64,000 nucleotides of DNA. It comes from Nonomuraea coxensis DSM 45129. GTDB lineage: Bacteria; Actinomycetota; Actinomycetes; Streptosporangiales; Streptosporangiaceae. The translations under genes were made by a program, and so were the position numbers. The DNA is taken from NCBI RefSeq assembly GCF_019397265.1, contig NZ_CP068985.1, forward strand, positions 1,612,001 through 1,676,000, written 5' to 3'. Numbering within the stretch: position 1 is the first letter of the stretch; each line of letters opens with the position of its first letter. Shown piece after piece: positions 30,586 to 43,887 of this stretch. The notes beneath the pieces were generated by a model that saw nothing but the letters and a program-made list of their open reading frames with translations, was not told where the DNA came from and ran no database searches.

Positions 30586-30702
30586 CCCGCCGGGCGGGAT
30601 GACCTGGCGCCCGACGTATACCGTCTGCTTATCCCGGCTGCGGTGGCGCTCCGGCCGTGATTACGGTGAGGCCCGGAGCGGCGACACGTCGGGGAGTGGC
30701 CC

Positions 30703-32937
30703 ATGGGCAAGTACGACGGCATGGATCCCAAGCTCGTGCGCGAGCTGCTGACCGAGGCGAAGCACGCGGCCACGGAGATGCGGGCGATCGAGGACCGCGT
30801 CCGGTCCGCGCTGAGCCGTGCCGGGGTGCCGGCGCAGGCCACGCACCGCCCCGCCCAGGTCGCCGAGGCCGTCGACGCCATGGTCAAGGACGTGAACGGG
30901 CGGCTCGCGGTGCTGGAGAAGCGGGTCGAGCAGCGGGACAAGTCCGACACCACCCGCCCCGGCGACCCGCCGTCCCCCGGCAACCGTCCGGGGAACGACG
31001 AGGCGGAGAAGGACGTACGCGGAGGCGACAAACCCACCCAGGAAACCCCGAAGACGGGCTCGGACGGGAAGACGGGCTCCGACGGGAAGACGGGCTCCGA
31101 CGGCAAGACCGACGCTGACGGGAAGACTGGTTCGGACGGGAAGACCGACGCTGACAGCAAGAAGGGCTCGGACGGCAAGACCGGTTCGGACGGGAAGACC
31201 GACGCTGACAGCAAGAAGGGCTCCGACGGGAAGACAGGCGCGGACGGGAAGCCTGATACGGACGGGAAGACCTGCGACGGAACCGGGGACAAGAACACCG
31301 GCACCGGGGACAAGAACACCGGCGCCGGCAAGGACACGGGGACGAGAACGGGCGACAACGGCGTCACAGACACTCCCGCCAAGAACCACCCCGACGACAC
31401 GGCAGCCACCAAACCCCATGTCGTAGAAGTGGACGGAGTCAAAGTCCTCCAGATCCCCCTGGACCCGCCCACAGCCGAGCAAGTCGAGAACATGCTCAGG
31501 AACGCCGACAAGATCCAGCCCGCCGACATGCCCAACCCCCCCACGACCGACACCGGCGCAGCGGCCCCCGGCACGGGCGCGGACGCGAACACCTGGCCCA
31601 GCGACGGCAACAACGCAGCCTCCGCCAACACCACCACCCCGCCCAGCACGGACGCCCCGGCCACGGCGGACGGCGGCCACCGCGACATCCCGCCCCAGGG
31701 CATGCCGAGTGTCGAGGCGCCGGCAGGCGAGTACGGCAAGGGCGAATGGGCCGCACGGGACATCCGCCCCGACGGCAACCCCGGCTCCATCAACCCAAAT
31801 GACCCCACCAGCGGAGCCCCCCACACCACCCTCCCGCCCTCATCCTCCGCCCCACCGGACAGCGGCGCCACCGGCGCGGCGACAACCCCCGGCACCGTCG
31901 AAGCCGCGTACCCGCGGGACGACAGCAGCGCGACGGCGATCACGCCCATCGACGACAAGCCCTCGAACCCGGACGCGAACGCGAACCCCCGCCCCGACAC
32001 AGGCTGCGACTCCGCCACCACCGACCGCACCCCAGGTGGCAACGGCACAGCGCCCGGCGATGCCGCCAGGCCCCCCGGAGGCACGGGTACGGGTGACGCC
32101 GGCGCTCCCTCCGGCGGTACGGGTGCGACCTCTGGCGGCATCGGCTCGGCGTCCGGCGGCGCGGACCCCACACCTCCCGGCGGCGGCTCCAGCCCGGACA
32201 GCGCGGGTTCCGCCCGCGGTGACACGGGCACCACGACGCCGAGTGGCGACCGTACGGCCCCCGGCGGGACGGCCCCGGCGCCGGGCGACACCGGGACGGC
32301 GCCGAACGGGAACCAGGGAGTGGTGATCCCGCCGACGCCGCCCGCGGCCGACGGCGGCGGCGCGGGGGCGGCACCGGGCGGAGGCGGCGAGGGCGCGACA
32401 GGGGGCAACGGCGGCACCCCCGGTCCGGGGACCGGAGGGGACGGCACGCCGGGGTCCGGCCAGGGCACGGCCCCGGGTTCCGGGTACGGGGCCAGTGCTG
32501 GTCAAGGGGTGGGTAATGAGGCGGCTCCGGGGGGTTCGGGGATCAGGTTGATGGACGATCCCGGCGTATCGGCGGTCGCTCACGGGGACGGGCCGGTCAG
32601 TGGTGCTGGGGCGGGTGGGGGCGGGACGTCCGATGGCGTGGCGGTGCGGGTGACGGCTGGGGGAGAGATCACCGGGTGGGCCGGGAACGGCGGTGACGCG
32701 GTGTCCGTCGAGGTGATCCCGCCCGATCCGGGCGACGTGCGCGCCGTCGCCGACCATGACCGTGACGTCCGGCCCCAGGACACCCCGTCCGTACGGATGA
32801 CGCCCGGCGAGTACGGCAAGGGCGAATGGGCCGCACAGGACATCCGCCCCGACGGCCCCCCAGGCGTCATCGAGGACGAAGGCCGCGCAGGCCACCCCGA
32901 CCCCCGCCCCGCCCAGAAGCCGGAAAGGACCGCGTGA
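30703..32937 (+). CDS. Unrecognised low-complexity protein with DGK repeats and a duplicated C-terminal motif
   Basis: 744 residues, not recognised. Residues 1-85 form a helical, coiled-coil-like head (LVRELLTEAKHAATEMRAIE, MVKDVNGRLAVLEKRVEQ). A 12-unit hexapeptide repeat (mostly TGSDGK and TDADGK/TDADSK) covers about 118-189. The rest is Gly/Pro/Thr/Asp-rich. The motif GEYGKGEWAA-x-DIRPDG occurs twice, near 342 and 702. No signal peptide, no transmembrane segment, one Cys. GGGGAG precedes ATG 30703, and TACCGT at 30619-30624 could be a -10. The stop overlaps the next ATG (TGATG). A secreted or scaffold role is possible but unproven. Confidence 0.8.
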   Translation: MGKYDGMDPKLVRELLTEAKHAATEMRAIEDRVRSALSRAGVPAQATHRPAQVAEAVDAMVKDVNGRLAVLEKRVEQRDKSDTTRPGDPPSPGNRPGNDEAEKDVRGGDKPTQETPKTGSDGKTGSDGKTGSDGKTDADGKTGSDGKTDADSKKGSDGKTGSDGKTDADSKKGSDGKTGADGKPDTDGKTCDGTGDKNTGTGDKNTGAGKDTGTRTGDNGVTDTPAKNHPDDTAATKPHVVEVDGVKVLQIPLDPPTAEQVENMLRNADKIQPADMPNPPTTDTGAAAPGTGADANTWPSDGNNAASANTTTPPSTDAPATADGGHRDIPPQGMPSVEAPAGEYGKGEWAARDIRPDGNPGSINPNDPTSGAPHTTLPPSSSAPPDSGATGAATTPGTVEAAYPRDDSSATAITPIDDKPSNPDANANPRPDTGCDSATTDRTPGGNGTAPGDAARPPGGTGTGDAGAPSGGTGATSGGIGSASGGADPTPPGGGSSPDSAGSARGDTGTTTPSGDRTAPGGTAPAPGDTGTAPNGNQGVVIPPTPPAADGGGAGAAPGGGGEGATGGNGGTPGPGTGGDGTPGSGQGTAPGSGYGASAGQGVGNEAAPGGSGIRLMDDPGVSAVAHGDGPVSGAGAGGGGTSDGVAVRVTAGGEITGWAGNGGDAVSVEVIPPDPGDVRAVADHDRDVRPQDTPSVRMTPGEYGKGEWAAQDIRPDGPPGVIEDEGRAGHPDPRPAQKPERTA
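31054..31269 (+). repeat. Twelve 18-base tandem repeats coding TGSDGK-like units
   Basis: 216 bases made of 12 in-frame units of 18 bases. Within it, two 54-base blocks (31126-31179 and 31180-31233) match at 51 of 54 positions, so a three-unit block has been duplicated recently. The array should change length easily by slippage or recombination. Confidence 0.9.
31726..31776 (+). repeat. First copy of a 51-base duplication inside the 30703-32937 gene
   Basis: Matches 32806-32856 at 50 of 51 bases, in the same reading frame, exactly 1080 bases apart. It codes for EYGKGEWAA-R-DIRPDG. Weaker similarity extends about 45 bases upstream (RDIPPQGMPSV against RDVRPQDTPSV). Confidence 0.9.
32806..32856 (+). 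repeat. Second copy of the 51-base duplication
   Basis: Partner of 31726-31776, with a single difference (Gln codon CAG for Arg codon CGG). It lies 81 bases before the stop of the gene, so the protein carries the motif at its end as well as in its middle. Confidence 0.9.
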
Positions 32938-33311
32938 TGTACGTCGACCCGCCGGCCCCCCGCCCCAAGGCCGTGGACGAGCGCCCTCCGGCCACCTCCT
33001 CCGGCCCTCTGGACAACCAGCCCACCGCGTGGGAGTTCAACCCGGAGTACCAGCGCCTGGTCATCGCCTGGCAGAGCGTCCTGCCCCAGCTGGAGACGCT
33101 CAGGACCACCCTGGACAAGGCGTTCAACCTGGCGAGGAGCCCTCAGACGTGGGATGCCCCGGTCGGCGAGCGGTACGTCCAGGACATCCGCGAGTGGCGC
33201 GCCAGGCTGGCCGTCTACCGGCACGCGGTGCTGACGGCGATCAGTGACGAAGCTCACGACACGCCCCGCTGGATCCCGGCCAAGACGAACGCCCCCCACG
33301 CCTTCCCCTGA
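32937..33311 (+). CDS. Small helical protein of unknown function, partner of the repeat protein
   Basis: 124 residues. After a Pro-rich start (DPPAPRPKAVDERPPATSSGP) it is mainly alpha-helical (EYQRLVIAWQSVLPQLETLRTTLDKAF, then VGERYVQDIREWRARLAVYRHAVLTAI), rich in Trp, Arg and Leu. The helical-pair shape and Trp content recall WXG100-like proteins, but there is no WXG motif. ATG 32937 overlaps the upstream stop (TGATG), with GGAAAGGA about 6-8 bases before it, so it is coupled to the repeat protein. Function unknown. Confidence 0.75.
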   Translation: MYVDPPAPRPKAVDERPPATSSGPLDNQPTAWEFNPEYQRLVIAWQSVLPQLETLRTTLDKAFNLARSPQTWDAPVGERYVQDIREWRARLAVYRHAVLTAISDEAHDTPRWIPAKTNAPHAFP

Positions 33312-33350
33312 CGACCCGGTGCCGGACGGCGGGCGCCGGAGGGCGGGTCG

Positions 33351-33356
33351 TACAGT
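33351..33356 (+). promoter_or_regulatory. Candidate leaderless -10 of glyA
   Basis: TACAGT fits TAnnnT and is followed by 6 bases (GGGGGA) and the ATG, the arrangement expected for a leaderless transcript. No -35 is recognisable. Confidence 0.35.
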
Positions 33357-33362
33357 GGGGGA

Positions 33363-34628
33363 ATGGGTGCCGAACCCTACTACGGCCCGGACTTCGGGCT
33401 GCTGCGGCGGCAGGATCCGGAGCTCGCCGAGGTGCTGCTCGACGAGCTGGCTCGTGAGCGCCGCGGCCTGCAGCTCATCGCGAGCGAGAACTTCACCTCG
33501 CCCGCCGTCCTGGCCGCTCTGGGCTCGACCCTGACCAACAAGTACGCCGAGGGCTACCCTGGCCGCCGCTACTACGGCGGTTGCGAGGTGGTGGACCGCG
33601 CCGAACGCCTGGCCGTCGAGCGCGCGACGAGGCTGTTCGGGGCCGAGCACGCCAACGTCCAGCCGCATTCGGGCGCCTCGGCGAACCTGGCGGCCTACGC
33701 CGCGCTCCTCCAGCCGGGCGACACGATGCTGGCCATGGCCCTGCCGCACGGGGGCCATCTCACGCACGGCTCGAAGGTGAACTTCTCGGGCCGGTGGTTC
33801 GACGTCGTGCCGTACGGGGTGCGCAGGGACACCGAGCTGATCGACTACGACGAGGTGCGGGACCTGGCGTTGCGGCACCGGCCGAAGGTCATCGTGTGCG
33901 GCGCGACGGCGTATCCGCGGCTGATCGACTACGCGGCCTTCCGCGGCGTCGCCGACGAGGTGGGGGCGTGGCTGCTGGCCGACGCGGCGCATCCGATCGG
34001 GCTGATGGCGGGCGGCGCGGTCCCGTCGCCGGTCCCGTACGCGGACGTCGTGACGTTCACCACGCACAAGACGCTGCGCGGGCCGCGCGGCGGGGCGATC
34101 CTGTGCACCGCCGAGCTGGCCGCCAGGATCGACCGGGCGGTGTTCCCGTTCCTCCAGGGCGGGCCGCTGATGCACGTGGTGGCGGCCAAGGCGGTGGCGT
34201 TCGGCGAGGCGCTGCGGCCGGAGTTCGCCGGCTACGCGCGCCGGGTGGTCGCGAACGCCCAGGCGCTGGCCGGGGCGCTGGGCGCGGAGGGGATGCGGGC
34301 GGTCTCCGGCGGCACCGACACGCACCTGGCGCTGGTCGACCTGCGCGACACGGGTGTGACGGGGGCGGAGGCCGAGCGGCGGTGCGCGGCGGCGGGCATC
34401 ACGCTCAACCGCAACGCCATCCCGTACGACCCGGAGCCCCCGGCGGTCACGTCGGGCATCCGCGTGGGGACGCCCTGCGTCACCACGCAGGGGCTGGGGC
34501 CCGAGGAGTTGAGGGAGGTCGGGAAGCTCGTGGCGGCCGCGGTCCGCGATCCGGGGGCCGCCGAGCGGGTCAGGGAAAGCGTCGCGGGGCTCCTGACCAT
34601 CTATCGGCCATATCTCAGCGAATATTAA
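33363..34628 (+). CDS. glyA: Serine hydroxymethyltransferase
   Basis: PLP enzyme converting serine and tetrahydrofolate to glycine and methylene-tetrahydrofolate, 421 residues. N-terminal [18 protein letters not shown], then [21 protein letters not shown] Lys236 is in [12 protein letters not shown]. Close to the E. coli length of 417. ATG 33363 has no Shine-Dalgarno, in keeping with a leaderless start. The gene is separated from sua5 by the 30703-33311 unit. Confidence 0.95.
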   Translation: MGAEPYYGPDFGLLRRQDPELAEVLLDELARERRGLQLIASENFTSPAVLAALGSTLTNKYAEGYPGRRYYGGCEVVDRAERLAVERATRLFGAEHANVQPHSGASANLAAYAALLQPGDTMLAMALPHGGHLTHGSKVNFSGRWFDVVPYGVRRDTELIDYDEVRDLALRHRPKVIVCGATAYPRLIDYAAFRGVADEVGAWLLADAAHPIGLMAGGAVPSPVPYADVVTFTTHKTLRGPRGGAILCTAELAARIDRAVFPFLQGGPLMHVVAAKAVAFGEALRPEFAGYARRVVANAQALAGALGAEGMRAVSGGTDTHLALVDLRDTGVTGAEAERRCAAAGITLNRNAIPYDPEPPAVTSGIRVGTPCVTTQGLGPEELREVGKLVAAAVRDPGAAERVRESVAGLLTIYRPYLSEY

Positions 34629-34685
34629 GCTGGTCTGTGTCGTTTTCCGGTCACACTTGGCCGGGACATCCGGGAAACTAGGGTC

Positions 34686-35972
34686 GTGCGCGAATACCTG
34701 TTCATGGCGCTCATCGCGGCGGCGGTGACCTATCTGCTGGTTCCGCTCGTGCGCCGCTTCGCCATCCGCATCGGCGCCATGCCGGAGGTTCGCGATCGCG
34801 ACGTGCACACGACGCCGACGCCCCGCCTGGGCGGGTTGGCGATGTACGGCGGCCTGGTGGTGGGGCTGCTGGTCGCCAGCCAGCTCACGCACACGGGCAA
34901 GGCCCTGACCGAGACCGACGTCAACGCGGTCACGGCGCTCATCGTGGCCGGCGGGCTGATCACGGTGACCGGGTTCCTCGACGACTGGTGGGGCATGGAC
35001 GCCTTCATCAAGCTCGGCGGCCAGGTCGCGGCGGCGGGTGTGCTGGTCTTCTTCGACCTGCGCCTGCTCTACATCCCGCTGCCGCAGAACTGGGGCGGCT
35101 CCATCAGCCTCGACCCCACGCTCAGCACCGTGATCACCATCATGGTCGTGGTGGTCACGATCAACGCGGTCAACTTCGTCGACGGGCTCGACGGCCTCGC
35201 GGCCGGGATCGTCTGCATCGCGGGCATGGCCACCTGGGCCTACTCGATCTTCCTGGCCGTCAACATCAGTGGCCCGCGCATCACGACGACGGCCGCCATC
35301 GCGGCCATCCTCATCGGCACCTGCCTCGGCTTCCTGCCGCACAACTTCCATCCGGCGAAGATCTTCATGGGCGACACGGGCGCGATGCTCATCGGGCTCG
35401 TGCTGGCCTCGTCGATCGTCACCACCCCGGTGGACCCGGGGATCATCGAGGGCATGAACAAGGTGCCGGTGCTGCTGCCGCTGCTGCTGCCGGCCGCGGT
35501 GCTGATCCTGCCGCTGGTCGACCTCATCACGGCGGTGGTGCGGCGCACCTCGCGGGGGCTGTCGCCGTTCGCGCCCGACCGGGGGCACCTGCACCACCGG
35601 CTGATGGACATCGGCCACTCCCACCGCAGGTCGGTGCTCATCATGTACGCCTGGGCGTTCCTGTTCGCCTTCGGCATCGTGGGCATGTCCACGATCGGCG
35701 TCCCGGTCCTGCTGTTCCCGGTGGTGATCGTGTTCGCCCTGGTGGTGCTCGTGCTGATGGCGCTGCCGCGCTGGCGGGGCCGGGGCGGCACGCACGCGTC
35801 CTCGCGCGGCAAGCAGCCCGACGACGACGGCCCGCCCACCGGCCCGATGCCGCCGATCGCGCCGGAGCCCGAGGTCAGGCGGCGGATGCCGCCGCCGGAC
35901 GGGCCCGGGGCGCAGCGCTCGGCGGCGGCCGACGGCAATCCGGTCATTCCAGCATTTCCGAGCCGTTCTTGA
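34686..35972 (+). CDS. wecA: Undecaprenyl/decaprenyl-phosphate GlcNAc-1-phosphate transferase, WecA/TagO type
   Basis: Polyprenyl-phosphate sugar-phosphate transferase that starts a lipid-linked envelope glycan (arabinogalactan-like, teichoic-type or another polymer), 428 residues with about 10-11 transmembrane helices. Motifs: TPRLGG, DDWWGMD, NFVDGLDGLAAG, FMGDTGAM and the HLHHRL loop. The C-terminal 70 residues after the last helix are a Pro/Gly/Arg-rich cytoplasmic tail. GTG 34686 was chosen for the hydrophobic N-terminus. In actinomycetes this gene sits before the ATP synthase operon, as here. It could prime the glycan made by the glycosyltransferases in this window (inference). Confidence 0.92.
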   Translation: MREYLFMALIAAAVTYLLVPLVRRFAIRIGAMPEVRDRDVHTTPTPRLGGLAMYGGLVVGLLVASQLTHTGKALTETDVNAVTALIVAGGLITVTGFLDDWWGMDAFIKLGGQVAAAGVLVFFDLRLLYIPLPQNWGGSISLDPTLSTVITIMVVVVTINAVNFVDGLDGLAAGIVCIAGMATWAYSIFLAVNISGPRITTTAAIAAILIGTCLGFLPHNFHPAKIFMGDTGAMLIGLVLASSIVTTPVDPGIIEGMNKVPVLLPLLLPAAVLILPLVDLITAVVRRTSRGLSPFAPDRGHLHHRLMDIGHSHRRSVLIMYAWAFLFAFGIVGMSTIGVPVLLFPVVIVFALVVLVLMALPRWRGRGGTHASSRGKQPDDDGPPTGPMPPIAPEPEVRRRMPPPDGPGAQRSAAADGNPVIPAFPSRS

Positions 35973-36015
35973 TCGCGAACTAGAAACGGCAGGTAAAAGC
36001 GGTCTTCCGTGAGCT

Positions 36016-36031
36016 TGTGATATCTTTCACG
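36016..36031. promoter_or_regulatory. CRP-like inverted repeat upstream of atpI
   Basis: TGTGA and TCACG are separated by 6 bases, close to the CRP/FNR-family site TGTGA-N6-TCACA. The symmetry extends outward as CTTGTGA...TCACGAG at 36014-36033. It lies 72-87 bases before the atpI ATG and contains TATCTT, a possible -10. Binding here by a cAMP-receptor-type regulator would couple ATP synthase to energy state; only the motif is seen. Confidence 0.4.
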
Positions 36032-36102
36032 AGCAGGGACCCCCGACGCACATGTCTGCGGGGTAGCAAACGCTCGCTTGATAACTCGCTGATGGAGCAC
36101 CG

Positions 36103-36525
36103 ATGCAGGCCAACGACGTGCGCGTACTCAAGAGCGCCGCGATTCCGACCCTCGTGGTCGGGGTGGCCGCGGTGGTCGTCGCTCTGCTGACCGCCGGCGG
36201 CAAGGGCGCGCTGGGCGCAGCCCTCGGCACGCTGCTGGTCGGGATCTTCTTCAGCGTCAGTGTGGTGGCGGTCTCCTACGCCGCCCGGGTCTCCCCGCAG
36301 GTGATGGCGATCGCGGCGATGCTGAGCTATCTCGTCAAGGTCGTCGTCATCATGATCGTGCTCAACGCGTTCCGCGATACCACGGTCTGGAATACCCTCG
36401 CTTTCGCCTGGTCTGTTGTGATCTGCACGCTGGTGTGGACCGGTTTCGAGGTCCGCGCCTTCATGAAGACCAAGATGCTGTACGTCGACCCCGAGGCCCG
36501 GGTCCCCGGCAAGGGTGACTCATGA
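36103..36525 (+). CDS. atpI: ATP synthase protein I-like membrane protein
   Basis: 140 residues with four transmembrane helices, starting MQANDVRVLKSAAIPTLVVGVAAVVV, and a short charged C-terminal tail. Proteins of this kind precede the F1Fo operon in actinomycetes and are thought to help assemble the c-ring or carry magnesium. ATG 36103 follows TGGAG. The identification rests on position and hydrophobic pattern more than on motifs. Confidence 0.8.
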   Translation: MQANDVRVLKSAAIPTLVVGVAAVVVALLTAGGKGALGAALGTLLVGIFFSVSVVAVSYAARVSPQVMAIAAMLSYLVKVVVIMIVLNAFRDTTVWNTLAFAWSVVICTLVWTGFEVRAFMKTKMLYVDPEARVPGKGDS

Positions 36526-36551
36526 GGCCGTTCCCTTGGGCGGGGCCCGAT

Positions 36552-36581
36552 ATGACTAGTCCTCTACTCGCCTGCTATCGT
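36552..36581 (+). promoter_or_regulatory. Candidate promoter before the AtpZ-like gene
   Basis: ATGACT (36552-36557) and TATCGT (36576-36581) are 18 bases apart. The start of transcription would fall about 3-4 bases before ATG 36592. This gives the structural ATP synthase genes a promoter separate from the atpI one. Confidence 0.45.
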
Positions 36582-36591
36582 CGGGGCCGCG

Positions 36592-36807
36592 ATGAGCGCA
36601 CAGGAACGCCGACCGGAGACAGACGGTCGCGACTTCGCCGACGCCATGTGGTCAGTCCCCAGCTATCTGCTCGCAGGGATGGCCTTCTACGGCGGTCTCG
36701 GGTGGTTGCTGGACCGGTGGTTGGACATGTCCGCGTTCTTCCCCATAGGCGTGGTTTTTGGGGTTGTGCTCGCCGGCTACCTGGCCTACCGGAAGTTCGG
36801 TCGCTAG
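36592..36807 (+). CDS. AtpZ/AtpI-family small membrane protein
   Basis: 71 residues with two transmembrane helices (about 22-40 and 46-65) and a charged N-terminus (MSAQERRPETDGRDFADAMW). The first helix carries GGLGWLLDRW, the pattern of the AtpZ family of F-type ATPase accessory proteins. It lies 67 bases before atpB. Together with the preceding gene, the operon has two AtpI-type accessory proteins. Confidence 0.8.
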   Translation: MSAQERRPETDGRDFADAMWSVPSYLLAGMAFYGGLGWLLDRWLDMSAFFPIGVVFGVVLAGYLAYRKFGR

Positions 36808-36874
36808 CCCGGCGCAGCGATCACTCCGCCGAGGTAACTCTTGTGATCCACTACGACGTTGAAGGGAACGCCGC

Positions 36875-37672
36875 GTGAGTGCGCTGACGGTCCTCGCTCC
36901 TCATGGCGATCAGTTCGGGGCGCCTACGCCTGAAGAGCTGTTCAACCTGCCCCCCATCATCCCGGGGGTGGACTGGTTCACCAAGCCGGTCCTGCTCGCC
37001 CTGCTCGCCTCGGTCGTGGTGATCGCCCTGTGCTGGGGCGCCTTCGCCAACCCCAAGGTGGTGCCGAGGGGTCTGCAGAACGTCGTCGAGTACGGCTACA
37101 TGTTCGTCCGCGACCAGGTCGCCCGGCCCTTCCTGGGCAAGGACGCCGACCGGTGGATGGGCCTGCTGGTCTCGATCTTCTTCATAGTCCTGGTGTGGAA
37201 CCTCATGGGCGTCATCCCCGTGCTGCAGTTCCCGGTCGCCTCGCACATCGCCTTCCCCGCCGTGCTCGCCGGCCTGATCTACATCCTCAAGATCTACCTC
37301 GGCATGAAGCACCAGGGCCCGGTCGGCTACTTCAAGAACATGATGTTCCCGCCCGGCCTGCCCAAGTTCATCTACGTGCTGCTCGCGCCGATCGAGTTCC
37401 TGTCGAACCTGATCATCGCCCCCTTCACGCACGCGGTCCGACTCTTCGCGAACATGTTCGCGGGTCACATGCTCCTGGCCTTCTTCAGCATGGTCGGCTT
37501 CTGGTTCCTCTTCGAGAAGCTGACCCCGCTGGGCGCCCCCGTCGGTGTCCTCGGTGTGTTGATGACCATCGTCCTGACCGGCTTCGAGATGTTCATCCAG
37601 TTCCTGCAGGCCTTCCTGTTCGCGATGCTGGCGGCGATGTACATCGGCAACTCGCTGCACGCTGAGCACTGA
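36875..37672 (+). CDS. atpB: F1Fo ATP synthase subunit a
   Basis: Proton-channel subunit of Fo, 265 residues with six predicted helices. The essential Arg is in RLFANMFAGH on the fourth-fifth helix boundary, and the channel-lining Gln/Glu region is in LTGFEMFIQFLQAFLFAML. GTG 36875 after GAAGGGAA. First structural gene of the operon atpB-E-F-H-A-G-D-C. Confidence 0.97.
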   Translation: MSALTVLAPHGDQFGAPTPEELFNLPPIIPGVDWFTKPVLLALLASVVVIALCWGAFANPKVVPRGLQNVVEYGYMFVRDQVARPFLGKDADRWMGLLVSIFFIVLVWNLMGVIPVLQFPVASHIAFPAVLAGLIYILKIYLGMKHQGPVGYFKNMMFPPGLPKFIYVLLAPIEFLSNLIIAPFTHAVRLFANMFAGHMLLAFFSMVGFWFLFEKLTPLGAPVGVLGVLMTIVLTGFEMFIQFLQAFLFAMLAAMYIGNSLHAEH

Positions 37673-37710
37673 GTCCCACGCACACCACACGGAATGTCCA
37701 TGACCGGTGA

Positions 37711-38559
<849 letters not shown>

Positions 38560-38560
<1 letters not shown>

Positions 38561-39369
38561 TGCGCGGTCTGAGCAGGGCGTCGCTGGCCGAGGTCGAGGA
38601 GCGGTTCAACGCGGTCGCCGGCAGTGCCGACCTCGGGACGCTCTCCGACGAGCTGTTCGCGGTCGCGGATCTGCTCGACCGCGAGCACGGCCTGCGCCGC
38701 GCCCTGTCCGACCAGGCCAGGCCTGTGGAGGCGAAGACGCGCACCGTGCGCGCGCTGCTGGAGGGCAAGATCGGCGCGGCCGCGCTGGCCACCGTCGAGA
38801 GCGCGGTCGCGGCTCGCTGGTCTCGCGCCGGCGACCTCGCCGACGTGCTCGAACGGCTCGGCGTGGTCGCCGGGGCCGCGGAGGCGGAGAGCCAGGCGCG
38901 GCTCGACGACGTGGAGGACGAGCTCTTCCGCTTCGGCCGCGTCGTGGCCGGCAACCCCGCCCTGCGCCGCGCGCTCGCCGACCCCGCCGCCCCCGCCGCG
39001 GGCAAGCGGCAGCTGCTGAGCGACCTGCTCGGCGGCAAGGTGGCGCCCACCAGCCTGCGCCTCATCACGCAGGTGGTTCTGCACCCGCGAGGACGTAGCC
39101 TGGAAGCAGGGCTCGAGGAGTTCGGCCAGCTCGTGGCGCAGCAGCGCCAGCGCCTCGTGGCGGTGGTGCGCAGCGCCGTCGAGCTGACCGCGGAGCAGAA
39201 GCGGCGCCTGACGTCGTGGCTGCGCACCTCGTACGGGCGTGACGTGCACCTGAATGTCGAGGTGGACAAGCGAGTGCTCGGTGGGTTCTCGGTCCGCATC
39301 GGCGACGAGATCATCGACACCACCATCGTGGGACGAATCGAAGAAGTCCGCCGCCGGTTGGCCGGCTAG
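38560..39369 (+). CDS. atpH: F1Fo ATP synthase subunit delta
   Basis: Joins the b stalk to the top of F1, 269 residues. E. coli delta is 177; actinobacterial deltas carry an extra N-terminal segment that accounts for the length. The C-terminal signature GGFSVRIGDEIIDTTIVGRIEEVRRRL is typical. It overlaps the atpF stop. Confidence 0.95.
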
Positions 39370-39393
39370 GCGAAATAGGGAGACAGAGTAGAG

Positions 39394-41043
<1,650 letters not shown>

Positions 41044-41046
41044 TCC

Positions 41047-43399
<2,353 letters not shown>

Positions 43400-43465
43400 T
43401 CGCCATACGGTGGCGGCCGGGGCCCGGCCCCGCGCCGCCACCTGATCGGAAAGGAACCTGCACAA

Positions 43466-43867
43466 GTGGCGAAGCTACGCGTAGGGGTTGTCTCACCCGA
43501 GCGTGAGATCTGGTCCGGCGAGGCCGACATGGTGATTGCCAAGACCGTGGACGGCGAGATCGGTATTATGCCGCAACATGCACCTGTGCTCGGCGTTCTC
43601 GTCGAGGGCGGCGTGCTGCGCGTGAAGCGTGAGGGCGAGGGCGACCTCGTGGCGGCCGTTCACGGCGGGTTCATCTCCGTGGCGGACAATGAGGTGTCCG
43701 TGCTCGCCGAGGTCGCCGAGCTCGGGTCGGAGGTCGACGTCGCGGCTGCCCGTGACGCGCTCGACCGCGCTCAGGCCTCCATCGAGGCCAACCAGGAAGA
43801 CGCCGACGCGGCGATCGAGGCCAAGCGTGCCAGGGCCCGGCTCCGCGCGGCGGGGGAAGACGTATAA
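43466..43867 (+). CDS. atpC: F1Fo ATP synthase subunit epsilon
   Basis: 133 residues. N-terminal beta-sandwich (LRVGVVSPEREIWSGEADMVIAKTVDGEIGIMPQHAPVL) and a C-terminal helical hairpin rich in Ala, Glu and Arg. GTG 43466 with GGAAAGGAA upstream. Last subunit of the operon. Confidence 0.96.
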   Translation: MAKLRVGVVSPEREIWSGEADMVIAKTVDGEIGIMPQHAPVLGVLVEGGVLRVKREGEGDLVAAVHGGFISVADNEVSVLAEVAELGSEVDVAAARDALDRAQASIEANQEDADAAIEAKRARARLRAAGEDV

Positions 43868-43887
43868 CAGACGTACAGGGGGGCGGC

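Noticed and set aside
30586-30598. CCCGC-CGG-GCGGG hairpin after sua5 as a terminator
   Set aside because: Too short (5 base pairs, 3-base loop, no T run) to claim in DNA this GC-rich.
31054-31269. Regular short repeats suggesting a CRISPR array
   Set aside because: The units are 18 bases without spacers, in frame, and encode a hexapeptide repeat.
32580-35795. Open frame of about 1071 codons on the minus strand across glyA and wecA
   Set aside because: His/Arg/Gln-rich sequence without motifs, opposite to two well-supported enzymes.
36039-36064. CCCCG/CGGGG hairpin before atpI as a terminator of wecA
   Set aside because: Only 5 paired bases with a long loop and no T run, and it lies inside the probable atpI leader.
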